This document shows positions 46,854 through 54,476 of a DNA stretch of 64,000 bases, in pieces. The notes beneath the pieces are model-generated. The model had not been told where the DNA came from. It searched no databases and saw nothing but the letters and a program-made list of their open reading frames with translations. The stretch covers positions 1 through 64,000 of the forward strand of contig DATENL010000090.1 in the NCBI GenBank assembly GCA_035275105.1, in the 5' to 3' direction. Position 1 is the stretch's first letter. Each line of letters opens with the position of its first letter. Origin of the DNA: AC-37 sp035275105 (GTDB lineage Bacteria; Actinomycetota; Thermoleophilia; Solirubrobacterales; Thermoleophilaceae). The translations under genes were made by a program, and so were the position numbers.

Positions 46854-48644
46854 CTACTGCCAGATGTGCAGGTACGCGTCGGCGCGAACCGTCGCCGTGG
46901 AGTAGGTACCGGCGTTGTTCGCGTTGTACTGCTCGATCTGCACCGTCCCGTCCGGGTTCACGGCGTCCACGAGCGCCACGTGGCCGTACGGCCGCGTGCT
47001 GCTCTGGCCCCACCAGGCGACCGAGCCCGGAGTGGGATTGCCGTTCACGGCGTAGCCCAGGTTGCGAGCGTTGTCGGCCCACTGATAGGCGTTGCCGAAG
47101 CGGCCGCCGCGCATGCCGTTGCTGAACGGGAACCCGTAGCTGTTGAGCTTCCAGGCCACGAACGACGTGCACTCCCGGTTGTAGAACCCCCACGGATCGA
47201 CCCTCGAGTCCTTGGGCCCCCGCAGGGAGTCGGGGTAGTCGTCCGACGGGGTGAGTCGGTCCATCCCGATCCACCACAGCGGTCGACTGCCCTCGTAGAC
47301 CACGAGATTGCCGTCGCCCTGCACCGCGAGCACCGAGCCGGGATGGCCCCACGTGCCCGTGTTGAAGCGCGCGGCGTTGCTCGCCGTGTACACGACGAAA
47401 TTGCCGTCGCTCTGCATCACAGCGCGCGCCCCGGGGTTCCCGGGCGTATTGCTGTGCCACCGGACGCTTCCGTTCGTCCTGTACATGACGAGGTTCCCGT
47501 CGCTCTGCATGACCAGGTGGTAGCCGTTCGCAAGCGACGACAGGTACCAGCCCGGGTAGAGGACGTCATTCGCCCCCGCCGCCCAGTTCACCGTGCCGCT
47601 GTTCCACAGCGGCTGGTGGCTCGGGTTGTACAGCACGACGTTGCCGTCGCTCTGAGCAGAGAGCGAGGACCCCGGCTTGCCCCACGTCCCGGTGGCGAAC
47701 AGCACCTCGTTCGACGGACCGTAGATCACCAGGTTGCCGTCGGTCTGCATCGCGGTCCGGGCGCCTGAGTGCCCCGCCGTGTTGCTCGCCCACAGCGCGC
47801 GGCTGAAGTTCGCCGTGTAGAGGACGAGGTTGCCGTCGCCCTGCATGACGAGCTTGTACTGCCCGTTGGCCGTGGTCAGGTACTGGCCGGCGGTCATGAC
47901 GTCGCCGGGACCAGCCCCGCTGTTGACCGTGTTGCTGGCCCAGAGAGGCTGGCGCTGGCTGCTGTAGATCACGACGTTCCCGTCGGTCTGAGCGACCAGC
48001 GACGCCCCCGGCTTGCCCGCCGTGTTCGAGGCGAACAGCACCTCGTTCGACGGCCCGTAGATCACCAGGTTGCCGTCGGTCTGCATGACCGCGCGCGAGC
48101 CCGGATGGTTGGCCGTGTTGCTCGCCCACAGCGCGCGGCTGAAGTTCGCCGTGTAGAGGACGAGGTTGCCGTCGCCCTGCATGACGAGCTTGTACTGCCC
48201 GTTGGCCGTGGTCAGGTACTGGCCGCCGGTCATCACACCACCCGAGTTGCGCGCGTCGGCGCCCGTGGTGGAATCGCTCGCCGAGTACAGCACGCGGCGC
48301 CCACCGCCCTGATGGTCGCGCCCGTGGCGGTGACGCGCGCACTGGTGTGCACGGCACTTCGCCGCCAGCCCCCGCAGGGACGACGTTCCGCCCCGCGGTT
48401 GCTTCACGTCCTGCATGGCGAGGATCCGCTTCAACGTCGGCGCACAGCGATAGCTGCGCATCGCGCCGTCGCAGCGGATCGCGTCCGGCCGCTCGACATG
48501 GGCCCGCGGCGGCCCGTGGGTGAGCGGCTGGGGCCGCGGCGGCGGCCCCTTGGCCGAAGCGTCGCCGATCGGCAGCGATACGGCCATGAGAATGCCGACG
48601 GCCATCGTGAGCCATCGGTGGTTGTGGGTGACAGGGTTGAACAT
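46854..48644 (-). CDS. secreted B-lectin repeat protein with CHAP amidase domain
   Basis: A 596-residue secreted protein. A signal peptide (about 1-30) precedes a basic region. Then come nine B-lectin (bulb-lectin) motifs of the QxDGNxVxY type, for example MQGDGNLVLY, MQTDGNLVIY and AQSDGNVVLY, in three lectin domains (about 125-460), which bind mannose-rich glycans. The C-terminal CHAP domain (about 485-596) has the catalytic Cys in RECTSFVAWKLN and His in RPYGHVALVDA. It probably cuts peptidoglycan or another peptide wall while holding a glycan. The ATG at 48644 has GGAG before it. An internal 112-residue duplication is described separately. Next to FHA/kinase genes, it may be part of a wall-stress module. 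Confidence 0.88.
   Translation of the reverse strand: MFNPVTHNHRWLTMAVGILMAVSLPIGDASAKGPPPRPQPLTHGPPRAHVERPDAIRCDGAMRSYRCAPTLKRILAMQDVKQPRGGTSSLRGLAAKCRAHQCARHRHGRDHQGGGRRVLYSASDSTTGADARNSGGVMTGGQYLTTANGQYKLVMQGDGNLVLYTANFSRALWASNTANHPGSRAVMQTDGNLVIYGPSNEVLFASNTAGKPGASLVAQTDGNVVIYSSQRQPLWASNTVNSGAGPGDVMTAGQYLTTANGQYKLVMQGDGNLVLYTANFSRALWASNTAGHSGARTAMQTDGNLVIYGPSNEVLFATGTWGKPGSSLSAQSDGNVVLYNPSHQPLWNSGTVNWAAGANDVLYPGWYLSSLANGYHLVMQSDGNLVMYRTNGSVRWHSNTPGNPGARAVMQSDGNFVVYTASNAARFNTGTWGHPGSVLAVQGDGNLVVYEGSRPLWWIGMDRLTPSDDYPDSLRGPKDSRVDPWGFYNRECTSFVAWKLNSYGFPFSNGMRGGRFGNAYQWADNARNLGYAVNGNPTPGSVAWWGQSSTRPYGHVALVDAVNPDGTVQIEQYNANNAGTYSTATVRADAYLHIWQ
47781..48230 (-). repeat. internal 336-bp duplication in the lectin-CHAP gene
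   Basis: The sequence near 47781 (GTTGCTCGCCCACAGCGCGC onward) is repeated with almost no change at 48117, an offset of 336 bp or 112 codons. At least 105 bp are nearly identical. The rest of the unit is diverged, so the duplication is partly recent or kept by gene conversion. Confidence 0.8.
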
Positions 48645-48782
48645 CGGAGCTCCTTCTCGAGGCGGTGCCTCCGTAGGGGTTGGGCGCTCTGTGAGCGCCA
48701 CCGAACGGCTGCACCTTCACCTCAGGAGGACGTCCGAAAAAGGGGGCCAGGGTGTTGACGGAGGTCACCGAGGTGTCCCCCT

Positions 48783-48798
48783 CCGCACCTAGGTGCGG
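48783..48798. promoter_or_regulatory. 16-bp perfect palindrome between lectin-CHAP and FHA-ABC genes
   Basis: CCGCACCTAGGTGCGG, with AGGTCACCG and AGGTGTCC repeats just before it (48764-48779). It lies in the divergent intergenic region and could be a site for a dimeric regulator such as the FHA-LuxR protein encoded nearby. Confidence 0.45.
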
Positions 48799-48844
48799 AC
48801 CTATGTCCCCGGAATGGGGGCTGGCGCGTCGGCGCCATCTCCCT

Positions 48845-48850
48845 TAGGGT
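48845..48850 (+). promoter_or_regulatory. -10 element of the FHA-ABC gene (leaderless)
   Basis: TAGGGT followed by 8 nt and the GTG at 48859, used to set the start of the gene. Confidence 0.5.
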
Positions 48851-48858
48851 CGCGCGCG

Positions 48859-51117
48859 GTGGCGGGCGCTGGAGGGAACTTGCCGAACGCGGTGACGGGC
48901 ACTGTCCGCGCCGACGGCGCGCGCGCGTGGGTCGAGGCCGGCGATGCGCGCGTCCCCCTCGTGGCGGGCGAGTCGCTCCACCTGGGCCGCGACCCGACCG
49001 TCGACGTTCATCTGCCCGATCCGCGGATCTCGTGGCGCCACGCCGTGATCGCGGCGGTCGACGGCGGATTCCACGTGCGCGACCTCGGCTCGAAGAACGG
49101 GACGTCGGTCGACGGCGTACCGGTGGACGAAGCCGGCGTCCACCTCCGCGCCCCCGCGGAGATCTCGCTGGGCGGGGTCGTCGTGTCGGTGCGGGTCGAC
49201 CAAGCGTCCGGCAAGCCGCCTTCGCGTCCCGACGGCGACCACGCGCTCCACCGCCCGCTGTCGATCGGGCGCGCGCCCGACAACGACATCGTGCTCGACG
49301 AGCCGAACGTCTCGCGCTATCACGCAAAGGTCCTGCCCGGGTCGCCTCCGACGGTCCGCGACCTGGGTTCGCGCAACGGCACGCGCGTGGGCGACCGGCA
49401 CGTGCGGGAGGCGCCGCTCGAGCCGGGCACGGCGATCGGCATCGGCCCGTTCCAGCTCGTGTACGACGGGCGCGTACTCGCGCTCGTCGACGATCGCTCG
49501 ACCATCAGCCTGCGCGCCGTCGACGTGAGCGTGGACGTCGGCGCAAAGAGAATCCTGCATCCGACTTCGCTGACCGTCGCACCGGGCGACTTCGTCGCCC
49601 TCATCGGCCAGAGCGGCTCGGGCAAGACGACGCTCCTCAAGTCGCTCGCGGGGGTGCGCCCGCAGACCGGCGGCGACGTGTACCTCGGCGTCGACCCGGT
49701 CGTCCTGCGTCAGACCGACGTCGGATACGTCCCGCAAAGCGAGACCATCCACGACTTCCTGACCGTCCGCGAGGCCCTTCACTACGCGGCGAAGCTGCGT
49801 CTGCCGTCGGACACTCGCGAGGCCGAGCTGGCGGCGGCGGTCGAGGAGGCGCTCGGCGAGCTGCGCCTGGCGGAGCACGGCGACACGCTGATCAAGTCGC
49901 TCTCGGGCGGCCAGCGAAAGCGCGCGGCGGCGGCCGCCGAGCTGATCAGCAAGCCGACCATGCTGCTGCTGGACGAGCCCACGAGCGGCCTCGATCCCGG
50001 CCTCGAGCGCCGCTTCATGACGATGCTGCGCGGCCTGGCCGACCAGGGTCGCGGCGTCGTGGTCGTCACCCACGCGACGCGGTCGCTGGAGCTCTGCGAC
50101 AGGGTCGTGATCATGGGCGACGGCGGGCGGCTGCGCTTCGCTGGGCCTCCCGCGGACGCCCTGCGCCAGTTCGGCGTCGACGGCTTCGACGAGCTGTACG
50201 TGATCCTCGACACCGATCGCGACGCCGGCGACCCGCCGCGCCAACCGCGGCCTCCGCGAACCCCCGTGCGGCAGCGCGCCGGGATCCTCCAGGGAAGGTC
50301 GTTCGCGCAGCAGGTCCGGGTGCTGGCGGCCCGCTACTTCCGCACGGTCTTCCGCGACCGGCGCACGCTGGCGATCCTGCTTGGCCAGGTTCCGGTGATC
50401 GCGTTCTGCGTCGCGGCCCTCTTCCCGGCGAGCCTCTTCGTGCGACCCGACCTGCAGCCGAACAAGTCGGCGCAGATGCTGTTCCTCCTGATCACGGCCG
50501 CGATCTGGCTCGGGCTGATATCGGCCTGCCGCGAGATCGTCAAGGAGCGTTCGATCGTCGGCCGCGAGCTGACCATCGGGGTGCGGATCGACGCGTACCT
50601 GGCCGCCAAGCTCGTCGTCCTCTTCGCGATCACGGCCATCGAGGTGCTGCTGCTGGTCGCGGTCGCGTTCGCGCTCCAGCCGCTGCACGAGTCCCTGTCG
50701 ACCTATCTGTCGCTGACAGCGATCCTCATCGGCGCCGCGTGGGCCTCCGTCGGCATGGGCCTGGTCGTCTCGGCCATCGCCCGCAGCGTCGACCAGGCCA
50801 CCAGCTTCGTGCCCCTGCTCCTGATCCCGCAGCTCCTGTTCGCGGGCGCGCTGATCCCGACGTCGGCGATGCGGCCGCTGCTGGAGCCCCTGGCGAATGT
50901 CGTCTTCGCGCGCTGGGCGTTCGCGGGTGCCGGCCACGCGATGCACATGGGGGAGCGGCTCGGTGAGGACGCGCGCTTCGCGCGGTTGAACGAGTTCCCG
51001 CCCGACTTCTTCACGACCACGGTCGGGGCAACCGCGCTGATACTGGTGGGCTTCCTCGCCGCGTTCATGCTGGCGACGGCCTTCGCCCTGGGCCGTCGGG
51101 TGGGCGACCCGGACTGA
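48859..51117 (+). CDS. double-FHA ABC transporter (ATPase and permease fused)
   Basis: A 752-residue protein similar in layout to mycobacterial Rv1747. Two FHA domains come first (about 20-110 and 135-215), each with the phosphothreonine-binding motifs (GRDPTVDVHLPDPRISWRHA and GSKNGT; GRAPDNDIVLDEPNVSRYHA and GSRNGT). The ATPase follows with Walker A GQSGSGKTTLLKSLAG, signature LSGGQRKRAA and Walker B MLLLDEPTSGLDPG. An ABC-2 type permease with six helices forms the end (about 500-745). Phosphorylation by a Ser/Thr kinase would recruit or gate it. GTG at 48859 is chosen for a TAGGGT 8 nt upstream; an earlier in-frame ATG adds a Gly/Ser-rich stretch. The cargo is unknown. Confidence 0.92.
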   Translation: MAGAGGNLPNAVTGTVRADGARAWVEAGDARVPLVAGESLHLGRDPTVDVHLPDPRISWRHAVIAAVDGGFHVRDLGSKNGTSVDGVPVDEAGVHLRAPAEISLGGVVVSVRVDQASGKPPSRPDGDHALHRPLSIGRAPDNDIVLDEPNVSRYHAKVLPGSPPTVRDLGSRNGTRVGDRHVREAPLEPGTAIGIGPFQLVYDGRVLALVDDRSTISLRAVDVSVDVGAKRILHPTSLTVAPGDFVALIGQSGSGKTTLLKSLAGVRPQTGGDVYLGVDPVVLRQTDVGYVPQSETIHDFLTVREALHYAAKLRLPSDTREAELAAAVEEALGELRLAEHGDTLIKSLSGGQRKRAAAAAELISKPTMLLLDEPTSGLDPGLERRFMTMLRGLADQGRGVVVVTHATRSLELCDRVVIMGDGGRLRFAGPPADALRQFGVDGFDELYVILDTDRDAGDPPRQPRPPRTPVRQRAGILQGRSFAQQVRVLAARYFRTVFRDRRTLAILLGQVPVIAFCVAALFPASLFVRPDLQPNKSAQMLFLLITAAIWLGLISACREIVKERSIVGRELTIGVRIDAYLAAKLVVLFAITAIEVLLLVAVAFALQPLHESLSTYLSLTAILIGAAWASVGMGLVVSAIARSVDQATSFVPLLLIPQLLFAGALIPTSAMRPLLEPLANVVFARWAFAGAGHAMHMGERLGEDARFARLNEFPPDFFTTTVGATALILVGFLAAFMLATAFALGRRVGDPD

Positions 51118-51127
51118 CGGCGCCGCG

Positions 51128-51829
51128 TCAGAGGTCGCGCGGCGCGACGAGCCCCGACACGAGCGCGCGCTCCACGAGGTGAAGCCGCTTCTGGTTCTGC
51201 GGCAGGCCCGAGAGGCCGAACTTCTGGAACAGCGCCGTGAGGTGGCCCTTCACGGCGTCGACGCTCAGAAACACCTCGTCGGCGATCGCCTTGTTCGTCG
51301 CCGGGGCACCGAACCCGAGGCCGTCCCGGAACGGGCGGCACAGTGCGACGAGTATCTGGCGCTCCGTCGGGGTGAGCTGGATGGAAGCCGCCCCTGCGTG
51401 CGCCGGCGTCACCGTCCCAGCGCTCGACTGACCGCCGCTCTCCCGCGCCTCGCACCGGAAGGTGAGGAAGGTGCTGCCGACGAAGATCGTGTCACCCGGC
51501 GCCAGCCGCCGGCGAGTCCGTACGGCCTCCCCGTTGACGAACGTGCCGTTCTTCGACAGGCCGTCGTCAGCCACGGTCCACTCGTCCGCGATCCGCTCGA
51601 GGACCGCGTGAAGCCTCGAGGCCTCCGAGTCCCACGAGAGCGCGATGTCGTTGGAGCTGCGGCGGCCGATGGTCACGCGGTCCGCATCCTCTGAGAGCGT
51701 GTGAAATCTCAGCGCGCTCTCGCCGTCGCGGTAGAGGAGGAGCGGCGCCCCCTCGCGCTCCGCGAGGACCACGGCCTGCAGCTCCCCGCCCGTGACCGGC
51801 CACGCCGGTCGCTGTGCGACCTGGGTCAC
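51128..51829 (-). CDS. FHA-domain LuxR-type transcriptional regulator
   Basis: A 233-residue protein with an FHA domain (about 45-125: VTIGRRSSNDIALSWDSEAS, RLHAVLE, GLSKNGTFVNGE) and a C-terminal LuxR/NarL-type helix-turn-helix-like domain (about 150-225: QLTPTERQILVALCRPFRDG, TNKAIADEVFLSVDAVKGHL). This fusion allows DNA binding to be gated by phosphothreonine. The GTG overlaps the TGA of the upstream kinase gene, so the kinase and this regulator are made together. That makes a direct kinase-to-FHA relay very likely. Its targets may include the divergent lectin-CHAP/FHA-ABC promoter with a 16-bp palindrome. It is convergent with the FHA-ABC gene. Confidence 0.88.
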   Translation of the reverse strand: MTQVAQRPAWPVTGGELQAVVLAEREGAPLLLYRDGESALRFHTLSEDADRVTIGRRSSNDIALSWDSEASRLHAVLERIADEWTVADDGLSKNGTFVNGEAVRTRRRLAPGDTIFVGSTFLTFRCEARESGGQSSAGTVTPAHAGAASIQLTPTERQILVALCRPFRDGLGFGAPATNKAIADEVFLSVDAVKGHLTALFQKFGLSGLPQNQKRLHLVERALVSGLVAPRDL

Positions 51830-53604
51830 GACGGCGGGGCGTTCACGCGGACGCCCTGTCTCGGGAAGAGCCTGATGACGAGAAAGCCGGTCGTGTACCT
51901 GCCCCCTTCTTCAGCGTCGAGCCCCCGCGGATTCTCGAGTGTCAGGGTCCGGTATGAGTTCCCTGCGCGCACGCCGTAGAAGGCCAGCCGATGAGTCCCG
52001 CCGAGCCGGAACACGTCGACGTCCCTGACCTTTCCGAAATCCGATCTTGCCCGCGCGTACTCGGTCTTGAAATCCTTCGCACACGCCTCGCGTCCATCCG
52101 ACTTCGTCTCCGCTGAGCTCTGGTACGCGTCGCAGTCCTTGTTGCGCAGCGCGCGCACGAACTTCACTGCGACAGCGTCGGGTACGGAGAAGTCCGTCCT
52201 CGGATCGCCGATGGCGGGATAGCCAACGGATTTGTCGGCGGTCACGTACTTGCCGCTCCGATCGAGAGCCACCGCGTAGTTCCAGATGTCCGCCGGATCG
52301 GTCTTCGAGTACTCGACGATCCCGCCGCTGCCGAAGCTGACCGATCGCACGTTTGCGAGACCACGCGCGGCCCCGAGTCGCGAAGCGCTCTGGTCGATCG
52401 GTTCCGTCGGTCGGGGAACCGGGCCGAACGGGTGCGTCCTGAAGACGATCCTCTTCTTGCCCTCCTTCGGCGACTTGTGCGCGGCGTTGGTCGCACCCTT
52501 CTCGTCATCGCCACCGCTCGACGAGATGACCGCGGCGGCGACCCCGCCCAGCAGGAGGACCGCGAGGGCGATGAGCGCGGCGATCGGCCGGCGGCTCGCC
52601 GGGCGGGGGTTGCCCGGAGGCTCCGCGAGCGCGCGTCGCTCCTGACCCTCCGACGTCGCCTCGGCCGGCGTGGCGATCGGTAGGGCGTCCAGGATCGGCC
52701 GCTCGCCGCTGACGGTCGCCGGTCCGATGTCCGGCGCCGCCGACTCGGCCGCCGGCAGGTCTGCAGCGCCGACCGCGGCGTTGAGCGCGGCGCCGAACTC
52801 GCCCGCCGACGCGAACCGGTCGTTCGGGTTCTTCGCCATGGCCCGCGCGACCGCGTCGGAGATCGCCGGGGACCCAACGGTCAGATGCGGCGGAGGCGAG
52901 TGGATGTGAGCCCACATCTTCGCCGGTGCCGTCGGCTGCGGATATGGGACCTCGCCACTGAGCGCGTGGTACGTGAGGCAGCCGAGGGCGTAGATGTCGG
53001 ATCGCGAGGTCGCCACCCCGTCGAGCTGCTCAGGCGCGATGTAGTCGAGCGTCCCCACGAACACCCCGGTCTTCGTGATCCCGCTCGTCTCGGCGCTCAC
53101 ACCCTTGGTGAGCCCGAAATCGGTGAGGTAGGCGAAGGGGCCGTCGGACGTCTCGGCGATCAGGATGTTCGCCGGCTTCACGTCGCGGTGGACGAGGCCG
53201 CGCGCGTGGGCCGCCTCGAGCGCCGACGCGATCTGCCCGACCACGTCGGCGGTGAACGGCGGTGCGAGACGACCGTCCCGCACGATCAGGCTCCGCAGGT
53301 CCACGCCATCGACGTAGCGCATCGCGATGTAGAGCTGGTCCTGGTCCTCGCCCGCGTCGTAGATCGGGATCACGTGCGGGTGATCGATCGCGGCGGCGAC
53401 CTCCCACTCGCGCTCGAACCGCCGCCGGAACTGCTCGTCGCGGCAGTACTCGGGCGCTATGACCTTCAGCGCCCGTCGCTGCTTGAGCCGCTGGTGCATC
53501 GCTACGTAGACGACGCCCATCCCGCCGCGGCCGACCACCGCCTCGATGCGATGACCCGCGAACAGGGCACCGATTGGAAGCTCGTTCACCGTGCCCTTAT
53601 ACAT
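51826..53604 (-). CDS. serine/threonine protein kinase with novel extracellular domain
   Basis: A 592-residue membrane kinase paralogous to that at 45227-46756. The kinase domain has VGRGGMGVVYVAMHQ, HRDVKPANIL and DFGLTKG. One transmembrane helix lies near residue 350-370 (ALIALAVLLLGGVAAAVISS). The extracellular part of about 215 residues has no SPOR and is unlike it: it includes a Cys pair (KDCDAYQS and GREACAKDF), which may form a disulphide. The ligand is unknown. I chose the ATG at 53604 because both kinases share MYKGxVxELPxGAxFAGHRI there. The stop overlaps the FHA-LuxR gene's start (4 bp), linking signal input and DNA output. Confidence 0.92.
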   Translation of the reverse strand: MYKGTVNELPIGALFAGHRIEAVVGRGGMGVVYVAMHQRLKQRRALKVIAPEYCRDEQFRRRFEREWEVAAAIDHPHVIPIYDAGEDQDQLYIAMRYVDGVDLRSLIVRDGRLAPPFTADVVGQIASALEAAHARGLVHRDVKPANILIAETSDGPFAYLTDFGLTKGVSAETSGITKTGVFVGTLDYIAPEQLDGVATSRSDIYALGCLTYHALSGEVPYPQPTAPAKMWAHIHSPPPHLTVGSPAISDAVARAMAKNPNDRFASAGEFGAALNAAVGAADLPAAESAAPDIGPATVSGERPILDALPIATPAEATSEGQERRALAEPPGNPRPASRRPIAALIALAVLLLGGVAAAVISSSGGDDEKGATNAAHKSPKEGKKRIVFRTHPFGPVPRPTEPIDQSASRLGAARGLANVRSVSFGSGGIVEYSKTDPADIWNYAVALDRSGKYVTADKSVGYPAIGDPRTDFSVPDAVAVKFVRALRNKDCDAYQSSAETKSDGREACAKDFKTEYARARSDFGKVRDVDVFRLGGTHRLAFYGVRAGNSYRTLTLENPRGLDAEEGGRYTTGFLVIRLFPRQGVRVNAPPS

Positions 53605-53737
53605 CGGGGCAGCCGAATGCGCCAATCGTCTGTAGCGACGAAGCGCGGATCGCCGCTCGTCGCCCTCCGCCAGGACCCGGGTCCGAGCCGCCGCAGGATC
53701 TGGCGGCGGCTCGGCCCAGGGTGCGGTGCCAGGCACG

Positions 53738-54118
53738 CTACGCCGTCGGTGCGGGCTGCCGCGCCTCGCGCGCCGGCGGTGGGAACTGGGGCAGGTCCGG
53801 CGTGCGCGGGGCCGGCTGCGTGACCGAGACGGCAGCCGGGCGGCTCGCCATGCGAACGATGCAGATCAGGGCGAGCACGGCGCCGCCGACGAGCATCAGC
53901 AGTGCGAACGCATGCACGCCCTGATAGGCGCTCGGGGTCAGGACGTCGCCACCGTTGGCGAGTGCGTTGGTGAGCGTCGGCTTGTGCTTCTCGGCGAAGC
54001 CGAGCACCGCGATGCCGGGGAGCACGAGGAGCAGGAGCGACAGGATCAGGCCGAGGCCGCCTCCGACGCGCGACGGCTTCTTGATCGTGACGACTGACTG
54101 GTCCGGGTTGTAGGTCAT
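53738..54118 (-). CDS. small two-helix membrane protein
   Basis: A 126-residue protein. The ATG at 54118 is set by AGGAGG 5 nt before it. Two transmembrane helices lie at about 20-40 (GGLGLILSLLLLVLPGIAVL) and 68-92 (GVHAFALLMLVGGAVLALIC). The loop between them holds TNALANGGDVLTPSAYQG. The tail (about 100-126) is Pro/Arg-rich. I do not recognise the family. It lies upstream of the kinase and FHA-LuxR pair in the same direction, separated by 133 bp, and may be in the same transcription unit as a kinase substrate or accessory protein. Confidence 0.7.
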   Translation of the reverse strand: MTYNPDQSVVTIKKPSRVGGGLGLILSLLLLVLPGIAVLGFAEKHKPTLTNALANGGDVLTPSAYQGVHAFALLMLVGGAVLALICIVRMASRPAAVSVTQPAPRTPDLPQFPPPAREARQPAPTA

Positions 54119-54188
54119 GAGGGCCTCCTGGGTAGGGCGTGAGTTGATGCAGCGACCTTCCCAGCGGGCGTCCCCGGGTGTAAGGGGC

Positions 54189-54235
54189 CCAAGGTGCCGG
54201 AGGCGCTCACCGGGGTGGCGCAAACGGCACCTTGG
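54189..54235. repeat. inverted repeat in the divergent intergenic region
   Basis: CCAAGGTGCC (54189-54198) is repeated inverted as GGCACCTTGG (54226-54235) with a 27-bp loop. It may be an operator or transcript hairpin upstream of the small membrane protein gene. Confidence 0.45.
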
Positions 54236-54251
54236 TGCGAAGCGTCCCCCG

Positions 54252-54281
54252 GTGCAACAGGGGCCAGGCCACTTGTTGCAC
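54252..54281. repeat. third copy of the 30-bp palindromic element
   Basis: The reverse complement of the unit at 5263-5292 with only one difference, starting GTGCAACAGGGGCCAGG and ending GTTGCAC. The distance of 49 kb from the first copies shows that it is dispersed in the genome. Confidence 0.7.
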
Positions 54282-54302
54282 CCCTAGTGCTGGTTGTTTT
54301 GT

Positions 54303-54476
54303 TCAGCGGCTTCTTGTCGACCCGGTCGTCGCCCCGCCCGAGCGCTTGTAGACGTCCACCGAGTTGTCGGTGTGCGCGACCACGAGCTGCTCGTCGGTCT
54401 CGAAGACGACGACGCTACCGTCGGGCGACGCGTCCTTGAAGTCGGGCGTGCCTCGCGTTAGCGTCGAGCGCGTATG
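54303..54476 (-). pseudogene. remnant of a beta-propeller/WD40-like surface protein
   Basis: A short frame on the minus strand encodes FKDASPDGSVVVFETDEQ followed by LVVAHTDNSVDVYKRSGGAT. This is the repeated pattern (ASxDGxxVxFxTDExLVxADTDxSxDVYxRxGGxT) of large extracellular propeller proteins common in Solirubrobacterales. It has no start and nothing of the other repeats, and it stops just before the tandem of neighbouring genes. It is therefore a leftover of a deleted gene. Confidence 0.55.
54459..54464 (+). promoter_or_regulatory. -10 element of the 170-aa membrane protein gene (leaderless)
   Basis: TAGCGT followed by 9 nt and the ATG at 54474. Confidence 0.45.

Noticed and set aside
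48844..50946. 700-codon open frame antisense to the FHA-ABC gene
   Set aside because: It is composed of Arg/Asp/His-rich sequence typical of reversed high-GC codons, and the plus-strand frame has unmistakable FHA and ABC motifs.
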